In this document: positions 38,496 through 46,275 of the stretch, one piece after another
How positions within the stretch are numbered: position 1 is the stretch's first letter
Layout: the number at the start of each line of letters is the position of its first letter
Origin: Kangiella sp. HD9-110m-PIT-SAG07
GTDB taxonomy: Bacteria > Pseudomonadota > Gammaproteobacteria > Enterobacterales > Kangiellaceae
NCBI GenBank assembly: GCA_003370465.1
Contig: QQTG01000002.1
Span: 1-64,000 of the forward strand
Length of the DNA stretch: 64,000 nucleotides
Direction: 5' to 3'
Position numbers and translations under genes: made by a program
The notes under the pieces: generated by a model
The model's database searches: none
The model's input: only the letters and a program-made list of their open reading frames with translations
Told to the model about the DNA's origin: nothing

Positions 38496-38522
38496 AAAAG
38501 GTACTGTTAACAGTACCTTTTA
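38496..38522 (-). terminator. intrinsic terminator after the choice-of-anchor I gene
   Basis: AAAAGGTACTG, TTAA, CAGTACCTTTT is a near-perfect palindrome with A- and T-runs on both flanks. On the minus strand it lies just after the stop at 38540. Confidence 0.88.
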
Positions 38523-38539
38523 ATAACATTATCAATAGG

Positions 38540-40288
38540 TTACTCGATCTGGTAGATAGAAACGCTGCCACTAACTTCATTCGCAACCGCTAGCAAAGGT
38601 TTTCCTGTTGGGCTCTCTTCAGCCACAATAAAGACTAACCCTTCAGGAGCTAGGTCACCGACTTGGTTATAAGCACCTTTTAAAGTAACAGGATCGGTTT
38701 CGTCATCAATTTCAAATTCTTTACTAAAATCTCGGTTATTAACATAGCTTGCAAAGGTGGGTTGGAGTGGATTGCTTACGTCATAAATCATGATGCCGCC
38801 ATGGCGCTCTAAGCCGATAAAGGCATAGACTTTACCCTTAACCAGTCCTACTGTAATGGCTTCTGGTTCGGCACCTTTGTCATCCGACCGGCTATCACCT
38901 TTGTTTTCGTTCTCGTTACTGTTGAACTGTTCGCCATAACGCTCAATAAGTCGTTGCTCGAAATCATCACCGCTATCGAAAACTAAATCACCAGCCTGGT
39001 CCCAGATACTAAACGAGCGTGCGCCATAGCTATAGAGTTTTTCGTGTAGACCATCACCATCTTCATCACCCAAAACGTTGGTGACTTTTAAGCGGCCAAT
39101 ACCATTCTTATGGTAATAAGAGTCTATAACGGAAGGGGATTTGATGGGTAAGTTCTTGGCGCGATATTCTTCGGTATAGCTGATGCAGCCATCTTCATCG
39201 TCAAACTTATGACCAGCTGCTTTGCACTCGGCTTCTGTTGTTTGATAAATATATTCGCGGGCGTCGCCTTCGTTTGCACTTAAAATATAGGTTTTACTGT
39301 TCACTTGATAGCTGGTAATCGAATCTGGTTGATAGAGTCCGAAAATATTCTCGTAATAGGCAGCATTGACTCCATCTTTGTTGCTGACGTCGATTTTATA
39401 CTTTCCCCAATCTTTAAAACCCAAGCCTTTAACGCCTAAAATAGTATTGTTCTGTAAATCAACAATGGCTAATGCATTATTCTCTTGTAAGCTCACATAA
39501 GCTCTGGAGCCATCATCGGTCACCGTGATGTATTCCGGCTCTAAATCCTGAGCAACTGATGTTCCTTCTGGGCTGGCAAACTTAACTCCAGTCTTTTCAA
39601 GTGATTCACGTTTACTGTTGAAATCAGTAAATCTTAAGTGTTTGGCTGAGTGAGCAATACTTGGAGTCATAGAAATGATGCTGATACTGCCTTCTGGATC
39701 AACGTGATAATCTTTACTTGGCTCGCCTTCATTAGCAACGATGGCTTTAGAGCCATCTTTAGTGAAGGCAACCATGTCAGGTAGAGCACCAACTGAAACA
39801 CTCTGGATTAATGATGGCGTCTGATCAGATAACGAATAAAATAGTACCGCGCCACTGCTCTGTTTGTTCTTGGTGGCGACGGCAATAGCCAGGATGTCAT
39901 TATGAATTGCTAGAGAATTCGGTCCACCTAGCTTTACCATTCCAGCCCCAGCTGTTGAGACTGATTTAGGCAGGAATAGTTGCTGGCTGCTGAGATTGTT
40001 GCCACTGTAGGGAAGTCTTAAAGGAACTGTCGGAAGTTGAGAAATATCAATAATATCAATAGCCTTGCTCGCGCCATTGACAACATAAAGTTTTTTATAG
40101 GACTGGTCATAAGCAACGATTTCGGCTGCGCCTTCGCCGTATTGATGACTGACATGTCTGGCGACTAGTTCTAATTGAATACCCTGCTCCAAAGATAGCT
40201 GCTCAGAATCTGTTGTTGTCTGACAGGAGGCGAGCGATAGTAGCGTCACAGACAATAATACTGTAAAGAAAATGCGCGAATATTCCAT
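38540..40288 (-). CDS. choice-of-anchor I family lipoprotein (beta-propeller-like)
   Basis: The 582-residue protein has a lipobox 'SLASC' (Cys about residue 22). The body fits the choice-of-anchor I family: 'GALPDMVAFTKDGSKAIVANEGEPS', 'TSVAQDLEPEYITVTDDGSRAYVSLQENNALAIVDL' and 'ANEGDAREY'. Repeats of this kind suggest a YncE-like propeller, and relatives are often annotated as phosphatase-associated. Function not demonstrated. Expression is probably phosphate-controlled, since the promoter carries a very good Pho box (40337-40354). No clear ribosome site precedes ATG 40288. Confidence 0.8.
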   Translation of the reverse strand: MEYSRIFFTVLLSVTLLSLASCQTTTDSEQLSLEQGIQLELVARHVSHQYGEGAAEIVAYDQSYKKLYVVNGASKAIDIIDISQLPTVPLRLPYSGNNLSSQQLFLPKSVSTAGAGMVKLGGPNSLAIHNDILAIAVATKNKQSSGAVLFYSLSDQTPSLIQSVSVGALPDMVAFTKDGSKAIVANEGEPSKDYHVDPEGSISIISMTPSIAHSAKHLRFTDFNSKRESLEKTGVKFASPEGTSVAQDLEPEYITVTDDGSRAYVSLQENNALAIVDLQNNTILGVKGLGFKDWGKYKIDVSNKDGVNAAYYENIFGLYQPDSITSYQVNSKTYILSANEGDAREYIYQTTEAECKAAGHKFDDEDGCISYTEEYRAKNLPIKSPSVIDSYYHKNGIGRLKVTNVLGDEDGDGLHEKLYSYGARSFSIWDQAGDLVFDSGDDFEQRLIERYGEQFNSNENENKGDSRSDDKGAEPEAITVGLVKGKVYAFIGLERHGGIMIYDVSNPLQPTFASYVNNRDFSKEFEIDDETDPVTLKGAYNQVGDLAPEGLVFIVAEESPTGKPLLAVANEVSGSVSIYQIE

Positions 40289-40317
40289 ATTAGTATGTTA
40301 GTTATCAATATATTACG

Positions 40318-40378
40318 ATAATTATCATGCTCCAATATGACACTGTAATGACAAGAGAGCTATATAAATAATTATCAT
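40318..40378. repeat. direct 11-base repeat, copies 50 bases apart
   Basis: ATAATTATCAT occurs at 40318-40328 and 40368-40378. The first copy covers the minus-strand -10 of the lipoprotein gene; the second lies just upstream of the arg promoter -35 (40385). A 50-base offset puts them on roughly the same helix face. Confidence 0.6.
40321..40354 (-). promoter_or_regulatory. Pho box plus -10 element
   Basis: On the minus strand two TGTCAT hexamers are spaced 11 bases start to start (TTGTCAT, TACA, GTGTCAT; 40354-40337). A 10-base spacer follows, then GATAAT (40326-40321). This reproduces the known PhoB site layout (box over -35, -10 ten bases beyond), as in E. coli pstS. Confidence 0.8.
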
Positions 40379-40384
40379 AAAGGG

Positions 40385-40413
40385 TTTACACTATCTTTTT
40401 TTCGGGTTAAATT
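40385..40413 (+). promoter_or_regulatory. sigma70 promoter of the arginine operon
   Basis: TTTACA (40385-40390), 17-base spacer, TAAATT (40408-40413). It gives a leader RNA of about 255 bases before argF' ATG. Confidence 0.6.
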
Positions 40414-40473
40414 TGCTAGGCGTTTGTCAATAAAACGCACGAAATTACTAAGACGATTAGGTTTTTATTAGCC

Positions 40474-40578
40474 ATGACAACTGTAAACAGTTTTAATGTA
40501 GCAGAAGCTACTACAGTCCAACAGCGACGCCGCAGCCGTATTAATCCGGCTGGGAATAGCACCTTGTTGTCTAAGTAA
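40474..40578 (+). CDS. arginine leader peptide (attenuator ORF), 34 residues
   Basis: ATG 40474 to TAA 40576-40578. Residues 18-22 read RRRSR, codons CGA CGC CGC AGC CGT (40525-40539). The ORF is followed by a strong terminator (40601-40627) and precedes argF'. It has no resemblance to a functional protein ('MTTVNSFNVAEATTVQQ' then RRRSR). Its ribosome site is weak (AGG 12 bases upstream). Interpreted as a stalling peptide: shortage of Arg-tRNA would halt the ribosome over segment 1. Inference from layout, not shown experimentally. Confidence 0.75.
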   Translation: MTTVNSFNVAEATTVQQRRRSRINPAGNSTLLSK

Positions 40579-40620
40579 TCGTCTAAAACAACAGAATTTG
40601 AAACCCAGCCATCGGCTGGG
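40533..40620 (+). promoter_or_regulatory. competing attenuator pairings 1:2 and 2:3
   Basis: Segment 1 CAGCCG (40533-40538, overlapping the Arg codons) pairs with segment 2 CGGCTG (40547-40552). Segment 2 GGCTGGG (40548-40554) can instead pair with segment 3 CCCAGCC (40604-40610). Segment 3 otherwise pairs with segment 4 GGCTGGG (40614-40620), the terminator. Confidence 0.75.
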
Positions 40621-40627
40621 TTTTTTT
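40601..40627 (+). terminator. attenuator terminator of the arginine operon
   Basis: AAACCCAGCC (40601-40610), loop ATC, GGCTGGGTTT (40614-40623), T-run to 40627. It lies 50 bases before argF' ATG. Confidence 0.92.
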
Positions 40628-40676
40628 ATGCACGTCTAAAAATCCCCTCCCGATGGCATGACAGACAGGAATTGCC

Positions 40677-41678
40677 ATGCAACATTTTTTAACGACGGAA
40701 AGTTGGTCTCAACAGTCTCTACAGGAGATGATCAACTTTGCGAAAGAACTGAAAAAAAATAAGTTCCAACCATTATTAAAGAACAAGTCAGTTGCCTTGT
40801 TATTCTTTAATCCCTCTCTGAGAACACGGACTAGCTTCGAACTAGGAGTACATCAGCTGGGCGGGCAGGCTGTTGTGTTGCAGCCTGGTAAAGACGCTTG
40901 GCCGATTGAGTTTGAACTAGGCTCAATCATGGATGGTGACACTGAGGAACACATCAAAGAAGTTGCAGAGGTATTGTCGGCTTACTGCGACATGATTGCT
41001 GTAAGAGCCTTTCCCAAATTCCAAAACTGGCAAGAGGATCGTCAGGACAAGTTGATTAAAAGTCTGGCTAAGTTCTCGACAGTTCCTGTTATTAATATGG
41101 AAACCATTACTCACCCGTGCCAAGAATTGGCTCATATCATGGCGTTACAAGAGAACATGGGTGACTTAAAAGGTAAAAAGTATGTACTGACTTGGACCTA
41201 TCATCCCAAACCCTTAAACACAGCGGTAGCTAATTCTTCGTTAATGATTGCCTCCAAGTTCGGCATGGATGTCACTCTATTGTGTCCGAATGAGGATTAT
41301 TTACTGGATGAGCATTACATGGAACTTGGTCAAACCTACAGCTCCCATCATGGTAATCGATTGACAGTTTCTCATGATATTAATAGCGCATACGAAGGCG
41401 CAGATGTGATCTATGCCAAAAGCTGGGGTGCGCTGCCTTACTTCGGGCAATGGGAAAAAGAAAAACCTATCCGTGATCAATATAAACACTTTATCGTCGA
41501 TGAAGAGAAAATGGCTAAAACCAATAATGCGTTGTTTAGCCACTGTTTGCCGATGAGAAGAAATATTAAAGCCACGGATGCGGTGATTGACTCTGCTAAC
41601 TGTATTGCGATTCAAGAAGCAGAGAATCGGTTGCACGCACAGAAATCTATGATGACTTCGTTAATGAATTATTCTTAA
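40677..41678 (+). CDS. argF': N-acetylornithine carbamoyltransferase
   Basis: Carbamoylates N-acetylornithine to N-acetylcitrulline in the acetylated arginine pathway known from Xanthomonas. The 333-residue protein has the carbamoyl-phosphate motif 'FFNPSLRTRTSFELG' (STRT-type, about 45), 'HPCQELAHI' and 'HCLPMRRN'. The 'WTYHPKPLNTAVANS' insertion and the pairing with an argE' and a kinase/synthase fusion favour acetylornithine over ornithine as substrate. AGGA precedes the ATG. First gene of the six-gene operon. Confidence 0.92.
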   Translation: MQHFLTTESWSQQSLQEMINFAKELKKNKFQPLLKNKSVALLFFNPSLRTRTSFELGVHQLGGQAVVLQPGKDAWPIEFELGSIMDGDTEEHIKEVAEVLSAYCDMIAVRAFPKFQNWQEDRQDKLIKSLAKFSTVPVINMETITHPCQELAHIMALQENMGDLKGKKYVLTWTYHPKPLNTAVANSSLMIASKFGMDVTLLCPNEDYLLDEHYMELGQTYSSHHGNRLTVSHDINSAYEGADVIYAKSWGALPYFGQWEKEKPIRDQYKHFIVDEEKMAKTNNALFSHCLPMRRNIKATDAVIDSANCIAIQEAENRLHAQKSMMTSLMNYS

Positions 41679-41689
41679 AGGTGAGTATT

Positions 41690-42898
41690 GTGAGTAAAGA
41701 AAAAGTAGTTTTAGCATTCTCGGGTGGTTTGGATACGAGCTTTTGTGTCCCTTATTTAATCGATCAAGGTTTTGAGGTACATACTTTGTTTGTAAATACA
41801 GGCGGCGTAAGTACCAAGACGGTAGAAGAAATTGAACAGACGGCGTTAAAGCTAGGGGTAGAGAAGCATTGGACAATAGATGGCCAACAGGAGTTATGGG
41901 ATACCATTGTAAAGCCTCTAGTGTGGGGGAGTAGCCTCTATCAAGATCAATATCCTGTGTTGTGCGCAGATCGTTACTTGATAGCCAAGGAAGCCGTTCA
42001 ACTGTGTAAAAAATTAAAAACCAATTATATAGCTCACGGTTGCACAGGCATGGGTAATGACCAAGTTAGATTTGATCTATCAATAAAAGCATTAAGTGAT
42101 TTAACCATCGTGTCACCTATTCGGGATATTCAAAAAGATGTTACAGATGTTAGGCAGTATGAAATTGATTACTTAAGTAAAAAAGGACATCAAGTATCGA
42201 CGGTGCATAAAAGTTACAGCGTGAATGAAAACTTACTTGGCGTGACTGTCTCGGGCGGTGCTATCGATAAGTGGCAAACACCAGAGGATAATACGTACAT
42301 CATTACTAAGAATCCGAGCGAATTAAACAATAAATCGGAGATGATTACATTAGGGTTTGAGCAGGGTGAACTGACAAAGTTAAACGGTGAAATTGTTGAT
42401 GGTGTAAAGGCTATGCAGCAGCTGAATTCTTTGCTGGGAAGTTATGGGATCGGTAGAGGGATTTATACTGGCGATACCATTATCGGACTGAAAGGTCGAA
42501 TCGTTTTTGAAGCGCCTGCTTTAACAGGATTATTGACTGCGCATAAAGCTCTGGAAGAAGTCGTACTCACGCAGCAACAAAATCATTTTAAACCGACTAT
42601 TGCTAAAAAGTGGGTAGACTTAGTTTATCAAGGTTTTTATTTCGATCCATTAACTACCAATATTGAGGTGTTTTTACAGTCTTCACAACAGAATGTTACC
42701 GGAACGGTTGAGTTAAAGGTTTCATCAGGACATCTGGAAGCGGTTGCTGTAAGTAGCTCACATATGATTATTAATAAGGATGTTGAGTACGCACAAAAAG
42801 CCGACTGGGGCATAGAGGAAGCCGCTGGTTTTATTAAGTTATTTGGACAAAGCACAGCGACTTGGTCGAGTGTTCAGCAAGGAAATGGAGGTTCTTAA
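41690..42898 (+). CDS. argG: argininosuccinate synthase
   Basis: Joins citrulline and aspartate with ATP. The 402-residue protein has the P-loop 'AFSGGLDTSFC' near its start and 'HGCTGMGNDQVRFD' (about 118). GTG 41690 is chosen with AAGGTGAG in front; GTG 41681 would overlap the ribosome site. Its stop overlaps the next start by one base (TAATG). In the acetylated pathway it should act after deacetylation of N-acetylcitrulline. Confidence 0.95.
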   Translation: MSKEKVVLAFSGGLDTSFCVPYLIDQGFEVHTLFVNTGGVSTKTVEEIEQTALKLGVEKHWTIDGQQELWDTIVKPLVWGSSLYQDQYPVLCADRYLIAKEAVQLCKKLKTNYIAHGCTGMGNDQVRFDLSIKALSDLTIVSPIRDIQKDVTDVRQYEIDYLSKKGHQVSTVHKSYSVNENLLGVTVSGGAIDKWQTPEDNTYIITKNPSELNNKSEMITLGFEQGELTKLNGEIVDGVKAMQQLNSLLGSYGIGRGIYTGDTIIGLKGRIVFEAPALTGLLTAHKALEEVVLTQQQNHFKPTIAKKWVDLVYQGFYFDPLTTNIEVFLQSSQQNVTGTVELKVSSGHLEAVAVSSSHMIINKDVEYAQKADWGIEEAAGFIKLFGQSTATWSSVQQGNGGS

Positions 42899-44007
42899 TG
42901 GTTCCGAAAAATGCATTTAAAACTGCTAGCGTTACACCTACTGTGCAACAAGTAAAAAAACATTTAACAGCATTGGTGAGTTTCGATACGACCAATCCGC
43001 CAAGAAAGATTAAAGAGTCTGGTATTGTCGAATATCTTGAGAGAAACCTTCCCGGTGCAAGTGTTGAGGTGATTGATTACGGGAATGGCTCTATCAATAT
43101 CTTGGCGCAAAAAGGAAGTCCCCAGTACCTATTTAATTATCACATCGATACCGTTCCGGTCACGGTTGGTTGGGATACGAATCCTTTTACATTGATAGAA
43201 AGAGACGAAAAACTGTTTGGACTAGGAGCGTGTGATATTAAAGGCGCTGCTGCATGCATGCTGGCTTGTATTGAGTCAGGTATCGATGATTATGCTGTTC
43301 TGTTTTCATCGGATGAAGAACATGGCAGTAGCTTGTGTGTTCGGTCATTCTTAAAAGATAAGCATCAATATAAAGGTGTGATTGTAGCAGAGCCTACTCA
43401 GTCTAAAGCTGTTTTGGCGCATCGAGGGATTATTACGGTAACTGTTAATTTTGAAGCGGAAAGTGGTCACAGTTCAGAACCCCGTGCTTTAAGGGATAAC
43501 AGTAATCATCAAGCTGCTACTTGGATGTCAAAAGCAATCAACTGGGCAAAAAATCAATTGCAAGAAAGCTTTCAATCACTAAAGGGCACCTGTTTTAACA
43601 TTGGCAAAGTTGAAGGCGGGATTAAACCCAACATTATATCTCCTAAAACAGAAGTAGTGTTTGGACTAAGACCGTTGCCAGGCAGGGATGTTAAAAAAAC
43701 ATTAAATGATTTACTTAAAGAAACTCAATTAAAAGATGAGCAAATTAAAATAGGGTTTAAGGCTCCTGCTCTTCCAGAACATCAGAGTGATCAACAAAAC
43801 CAAAAGCTTGCTGAAAATCTTGGTTTACCTATTGGACTTCCCGTCAACTTTTGGACGGAGGCTGCCCTTTTTTCTGAGTCAGGTTATCCGGCTATAGTTT
43901 TTGGTCCGGGCTCTATTGAACAGGCTCATACTGCCAACGAATGGGTTCGTATTAGTGAACTAGAAGAGGTTCTAGTTGAGTACTGGAGGATATTAAGTCA
44001 TGACTAG
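42898..44007 (+). CDS. argE': N-acetylcitrulline/acetylornithine deacetylase (M20 family)
   Basis: The 369-residue metallopeptidase-fold enzyme has M20 motifs 'FNYHIDTVPV' (metal His/Asp, about residue 81), 'LGACDIKGAAACM' (metal Asp) and 'SSDEEHGS' (catalytic Glu). 'EAALFSESGYPAIVFGPG' and a C-terminal 'EQAHTANEWV' (metal His) complete the set. In this operon the likely substrate is N-acetylcitrulline, as in Xanthomonas. GGAGG six bases before ATG 42898. It overlaps the next gene by 8 bases. Confidence 0.9.
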   Translation: MVPKNAFKTASVTPTVQQVKKHLTALVSFDTTNPPRKIKESGIVEYLERNLPGASVEVIDYGNGSINILAQKGSPQYLFNYHIDTVPVTVGWDTNPFTLIERDEKLFGLGACDIKGAAACMLACIESGIDDYAVLFSSDEEHGSSLCVRSFLKDKHQYKGVIVAEPTQSKAVLAHRGIITVTVNFEAESGHSSEPRALRDNSNHQAATWMSKAINWAKNQLQESFQSLKGTCFNIGKVEGGIKPNIISPKTEVVFGLRPLPGRDVKKTLNDLLKETQLKDEQIKIGFKAPALPEHQSDQQNQKLAENLGLPIGLPVNFWTEAALFSESGYPAIVFGPGSIEQAHTANEWVRISELEEVLVEYWRILSHD

Positions 44008-45337
44008 TTCAGTAAAAGAGACAGTTTATAAGCTGCTTACGGTTATGGATGGTGAATCCCAAGTCAGAAAATACTTAAAACGCTTCTCCTCCGAGCAGGG
44101 ATTAAAGTTCGCTGTGATTAAAGTTGGTGGGAAGATCCTGAAAGAAGAAATGTCCAACTTAATCACGTCGCTAGCATTTTTAAAGCAAGTGGGGCTGACA
44201 CCTATTATTGTTCACGGTGCAGGACCACAATTGACTAGTCGTTTAAACACAAAAGACATTAAAACAGAATTTTTTGATGGTCAGAGAATAACTAGTCCTG
44301 AAGTGTTGAAAACTGCAAGAGAAGTCTTTATTGATGAAAATCATAATTTAACGTCGAAGCTTAAGGAAGCCGGAGTAGATGCTACATCTTTTTACTCGGG
44401 TGTATTTGAGTGTGAATTACAACATAAAGATACGCTTGGACTGGTTGGAAGTATTACCTCTGTAGAGGTTGAGCAACTATTGAAAACTGTTCAAAAAGGA
44501 TGCGTGCCAGTTGTCAGTCCGTTAGGAGAGACTGCTGAGGGACAAATTGTTAACGTCAATGCGGATTCAGCAACTTTTAGTTTGGCCAAAGAGATACAAC
44601 CATACAAAATAATTTTCTTAACCGAGACTGGAGGGGTGCTTGATGAGAAGGAAAATATCATCCCTAACATCAGCATTGTTAATAATTATAAATATCTTAT
44701 TAAGCAGCCTTGGGTTCATTCAGGAATGAAGCTTAAGCTTGAAAAAATTAAAGCTATTTTAGAATCTATGCCAACAGCAACATCGGTATCAATAACCAAA
44801 CCTGAGCTTTTGGCTAAAGAACTGTTTACGGACAAAGGTTCAGGAACTCTCGTGAATATGGGGGAAAGAGCATTAATTTCTGAGACTTGGCAAGGTATTG
44901 ATCAGAAAAGGCTGAAAAACTTAATTGAGTCATCATTTGATAAGAAGCTCGATTCTAACTATTTCAGCAGTATTGATTTGCACAAGGTATACGTTACTGA
45001 GTGTTATCGTGCCGCGATTGTTTTAACTAACACGTTTAATTATTCTGAAAGTAGCATTCCTTATTTAGATAAGTTTGTGGTTAGTGACGATGCAAAAGGG
45101 GAGGGTGTCGGTCGTTCGCTGTGGGAAAAAGTCGTGTGGAAGCACCAGAAGTTATTCTGGCGTGCTAATCACACCAATCCTGTAAATAAATTTTACGCTG
45201 GTGTTTCTGATGGGTTTATGAAGTGTGGTGAGTGGAAAGTTTATTGGAACGGACTTACTGATTACGAAGAGATACAAAACTGTGTCCAGTATGCGAAGAC
45301 GAAAGGAAAAACAGTCACTGAGGAGAACGCAGTATGA
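44000..45337 (+). CDS. argB: bifunctional N-acetylglutamate kinase / N-acetylglutamate synthase
   Basis: The 445-residue fusion has an N-terminal amino-acid-kinase domain (about 30-285) with 'KVGGKIL' and 'IVHGAGPQLTSRL', and a C-terminal GNAT-type domain (about 295-430) with 'VVSDDAKGEGVGRSLWEKV', the acetyl-CoA pyrophosphate loop. This is the NAGK/S arrangement known from Xanthomonas and from eukaryotic mitochondria. It replaces separate argA and argB. GGAGGA lies nine bases before ATG. The stop overlaps argC by 4 bases. Confidence 0.93.
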   Translation: MTSSVKETVYKLLTVMDGESQVRKYLKRFSSEQGLKFAVIKVGGKILKEEMSNLITSLAFLKQVGLTPIIVHGAGPQLTSRLNTKDIKTEFFDGQRITSPEVLKTAREVFIDENHNLTSKLKEAGVDATSFYSGVFECELQHKDTLGLVGSITSVEVEQLLKTVQKGCVPVVSPLGETAEGQIVNVNADSATFSLAKEIQPYKIIFLTETGGVLDEKENIIPNISIVNNYKYLIKQPWVHSGMKLKLEKIKAILESMPTATSVSITKPELLAKELFTDKGSGTLVNMGERALISETWQGIDQKRLKNLIESSFDKKLDSNYFSSIDLHKVYVTECYRAAIVLTNTFNYSESSIPYLDKFVVSDDAKGEGVGRSLWEKVVWKHQKLFWRANHTNPVNKFYAGVSDGFMKCGEWKVYWNGLTDYEEIQNCVQYAKTKGKTVTEENAV

Positions 45338-46266
45338 GTATTAAAGCAGTTCTTGTAGGTGCTAGAGGCTATGTTGGTACAGAGATTATCACTATTTTAT
45401 CATCACATCCTTCAGTTGATTTGATTGCAGCAAGTTCTCGTGAGCTTGATGGTCAAGAAGTCAAACAATATAAAAAGTCGAAGTTGTTTTATCAGAACTT
45501 AATGGTAGAAGACGTTGTAACGTTATCTCCTGACCTGATTATTTTAGCGTTGCCGAATGGGTTAGCTGAAGCTTTTGTCAAAAGTGTTGATACTCAACGA
45601 GCCGACACGACGATTATCGATCTTAGCGCTGACTATAGATTTGATAAAGGTTGGCATTATGGGTTGCCTGAAATCCATGAGCACAAATCATCAAAACGTA
45701 TTAGTAATCCAGGTTGCTATGCTACTGCAATGCAGTTTTGTATTGCGCCAGTGAAGGAGCTTGTCAATGGGCGCATCAGTTGTTTTGGCATATCAGGTTA
45801 CAGCGGGGCTGGAACAACACCATCGGATAAGAATGACCTTAATCTTTTAAAAGATAACATCATGCCTTATAGCTTGGCTAATCATTTGCATGAAAAGGAA
45901 GTGACGCATCACTTGAGCTTAGATATTAAATTTTCACCGCATGTGGCTGAGTATTTTAGGGGTATAAGTTTAACCTCCCACATACCGCTAAAAGAGTCTT
46001 TGCAATTAGAGCAACTAGAGGATCTGTACCGAATGTATTATGAAGGCAATTCGTTGGTGAATATACAAAAAGAACCTCCTCAAGTCACTCAGGTGACTGG
46101 CTTGTATAGTGCACTTATTGGTGGCCTAACTTTATCTGAGAGTGGCACTCACTTAGCTATTAATTGTGTGATAGATAACTTATTAAAAGGTGCAGCGTCA
46201 CAAGCTGTTCAGAATATTAACCTTGCATTCGGGCTGCCTCAGCTCGAAGGCTTAACAGTACAATAG
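45334..46266 (+). CDS. argC: N-acetyl-gamma-glutamyl-phosphate reductase
   Basis: NADPH-dependent reduction of N-acetylglutamyl phosphate. The 310-residue protein has 'VGARGYVGTEI' (nucleotide binding), 'SNPGCYATA' with the active-site Cys (about residue 129), and 'GYSGAGTTPSDKN'. It overlaps the kinase/synthase gene by four bases (ATGA). Confidence 0.96.
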   Translation: MSIKAVLVGARGYVGTEIITILSSHPSVDLIAASSRELDGQEVKQYKKSKLFYQNLMVEDVVTLSPDLIILALPNGLAEAFVKSVDTQRADTTIIDLSADYRFDKGWHYGLPEIHEHKSSKRISNPGCYATAMQFCIAPVKELVNGRISCFGISGYSGAGTTPSDKNDLNLLKDNIMPYSLANHLHEKEVTHHLSLDIKFSPHVAEYFRGISLTSHIPLKESLQLEQLEDLYRMYYEGNSLVNIQKEPPQVTQVTGLYSALIGGLTLSESGTHLAINCVIDNLLKGAASQAVQNINLAFGLPQLEGLTVQ

Positions 46267-46275
46267 GTAAGAGTT

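Noticed and set aside
40361-40380. ArgR box just upstream of the arg promoter
   Set aside because: TATAAATAATTATCATAA has four mismatches to the ArgR consensus, mostly at the key TGA/TCA positions; kept only as part of the direct repeat.
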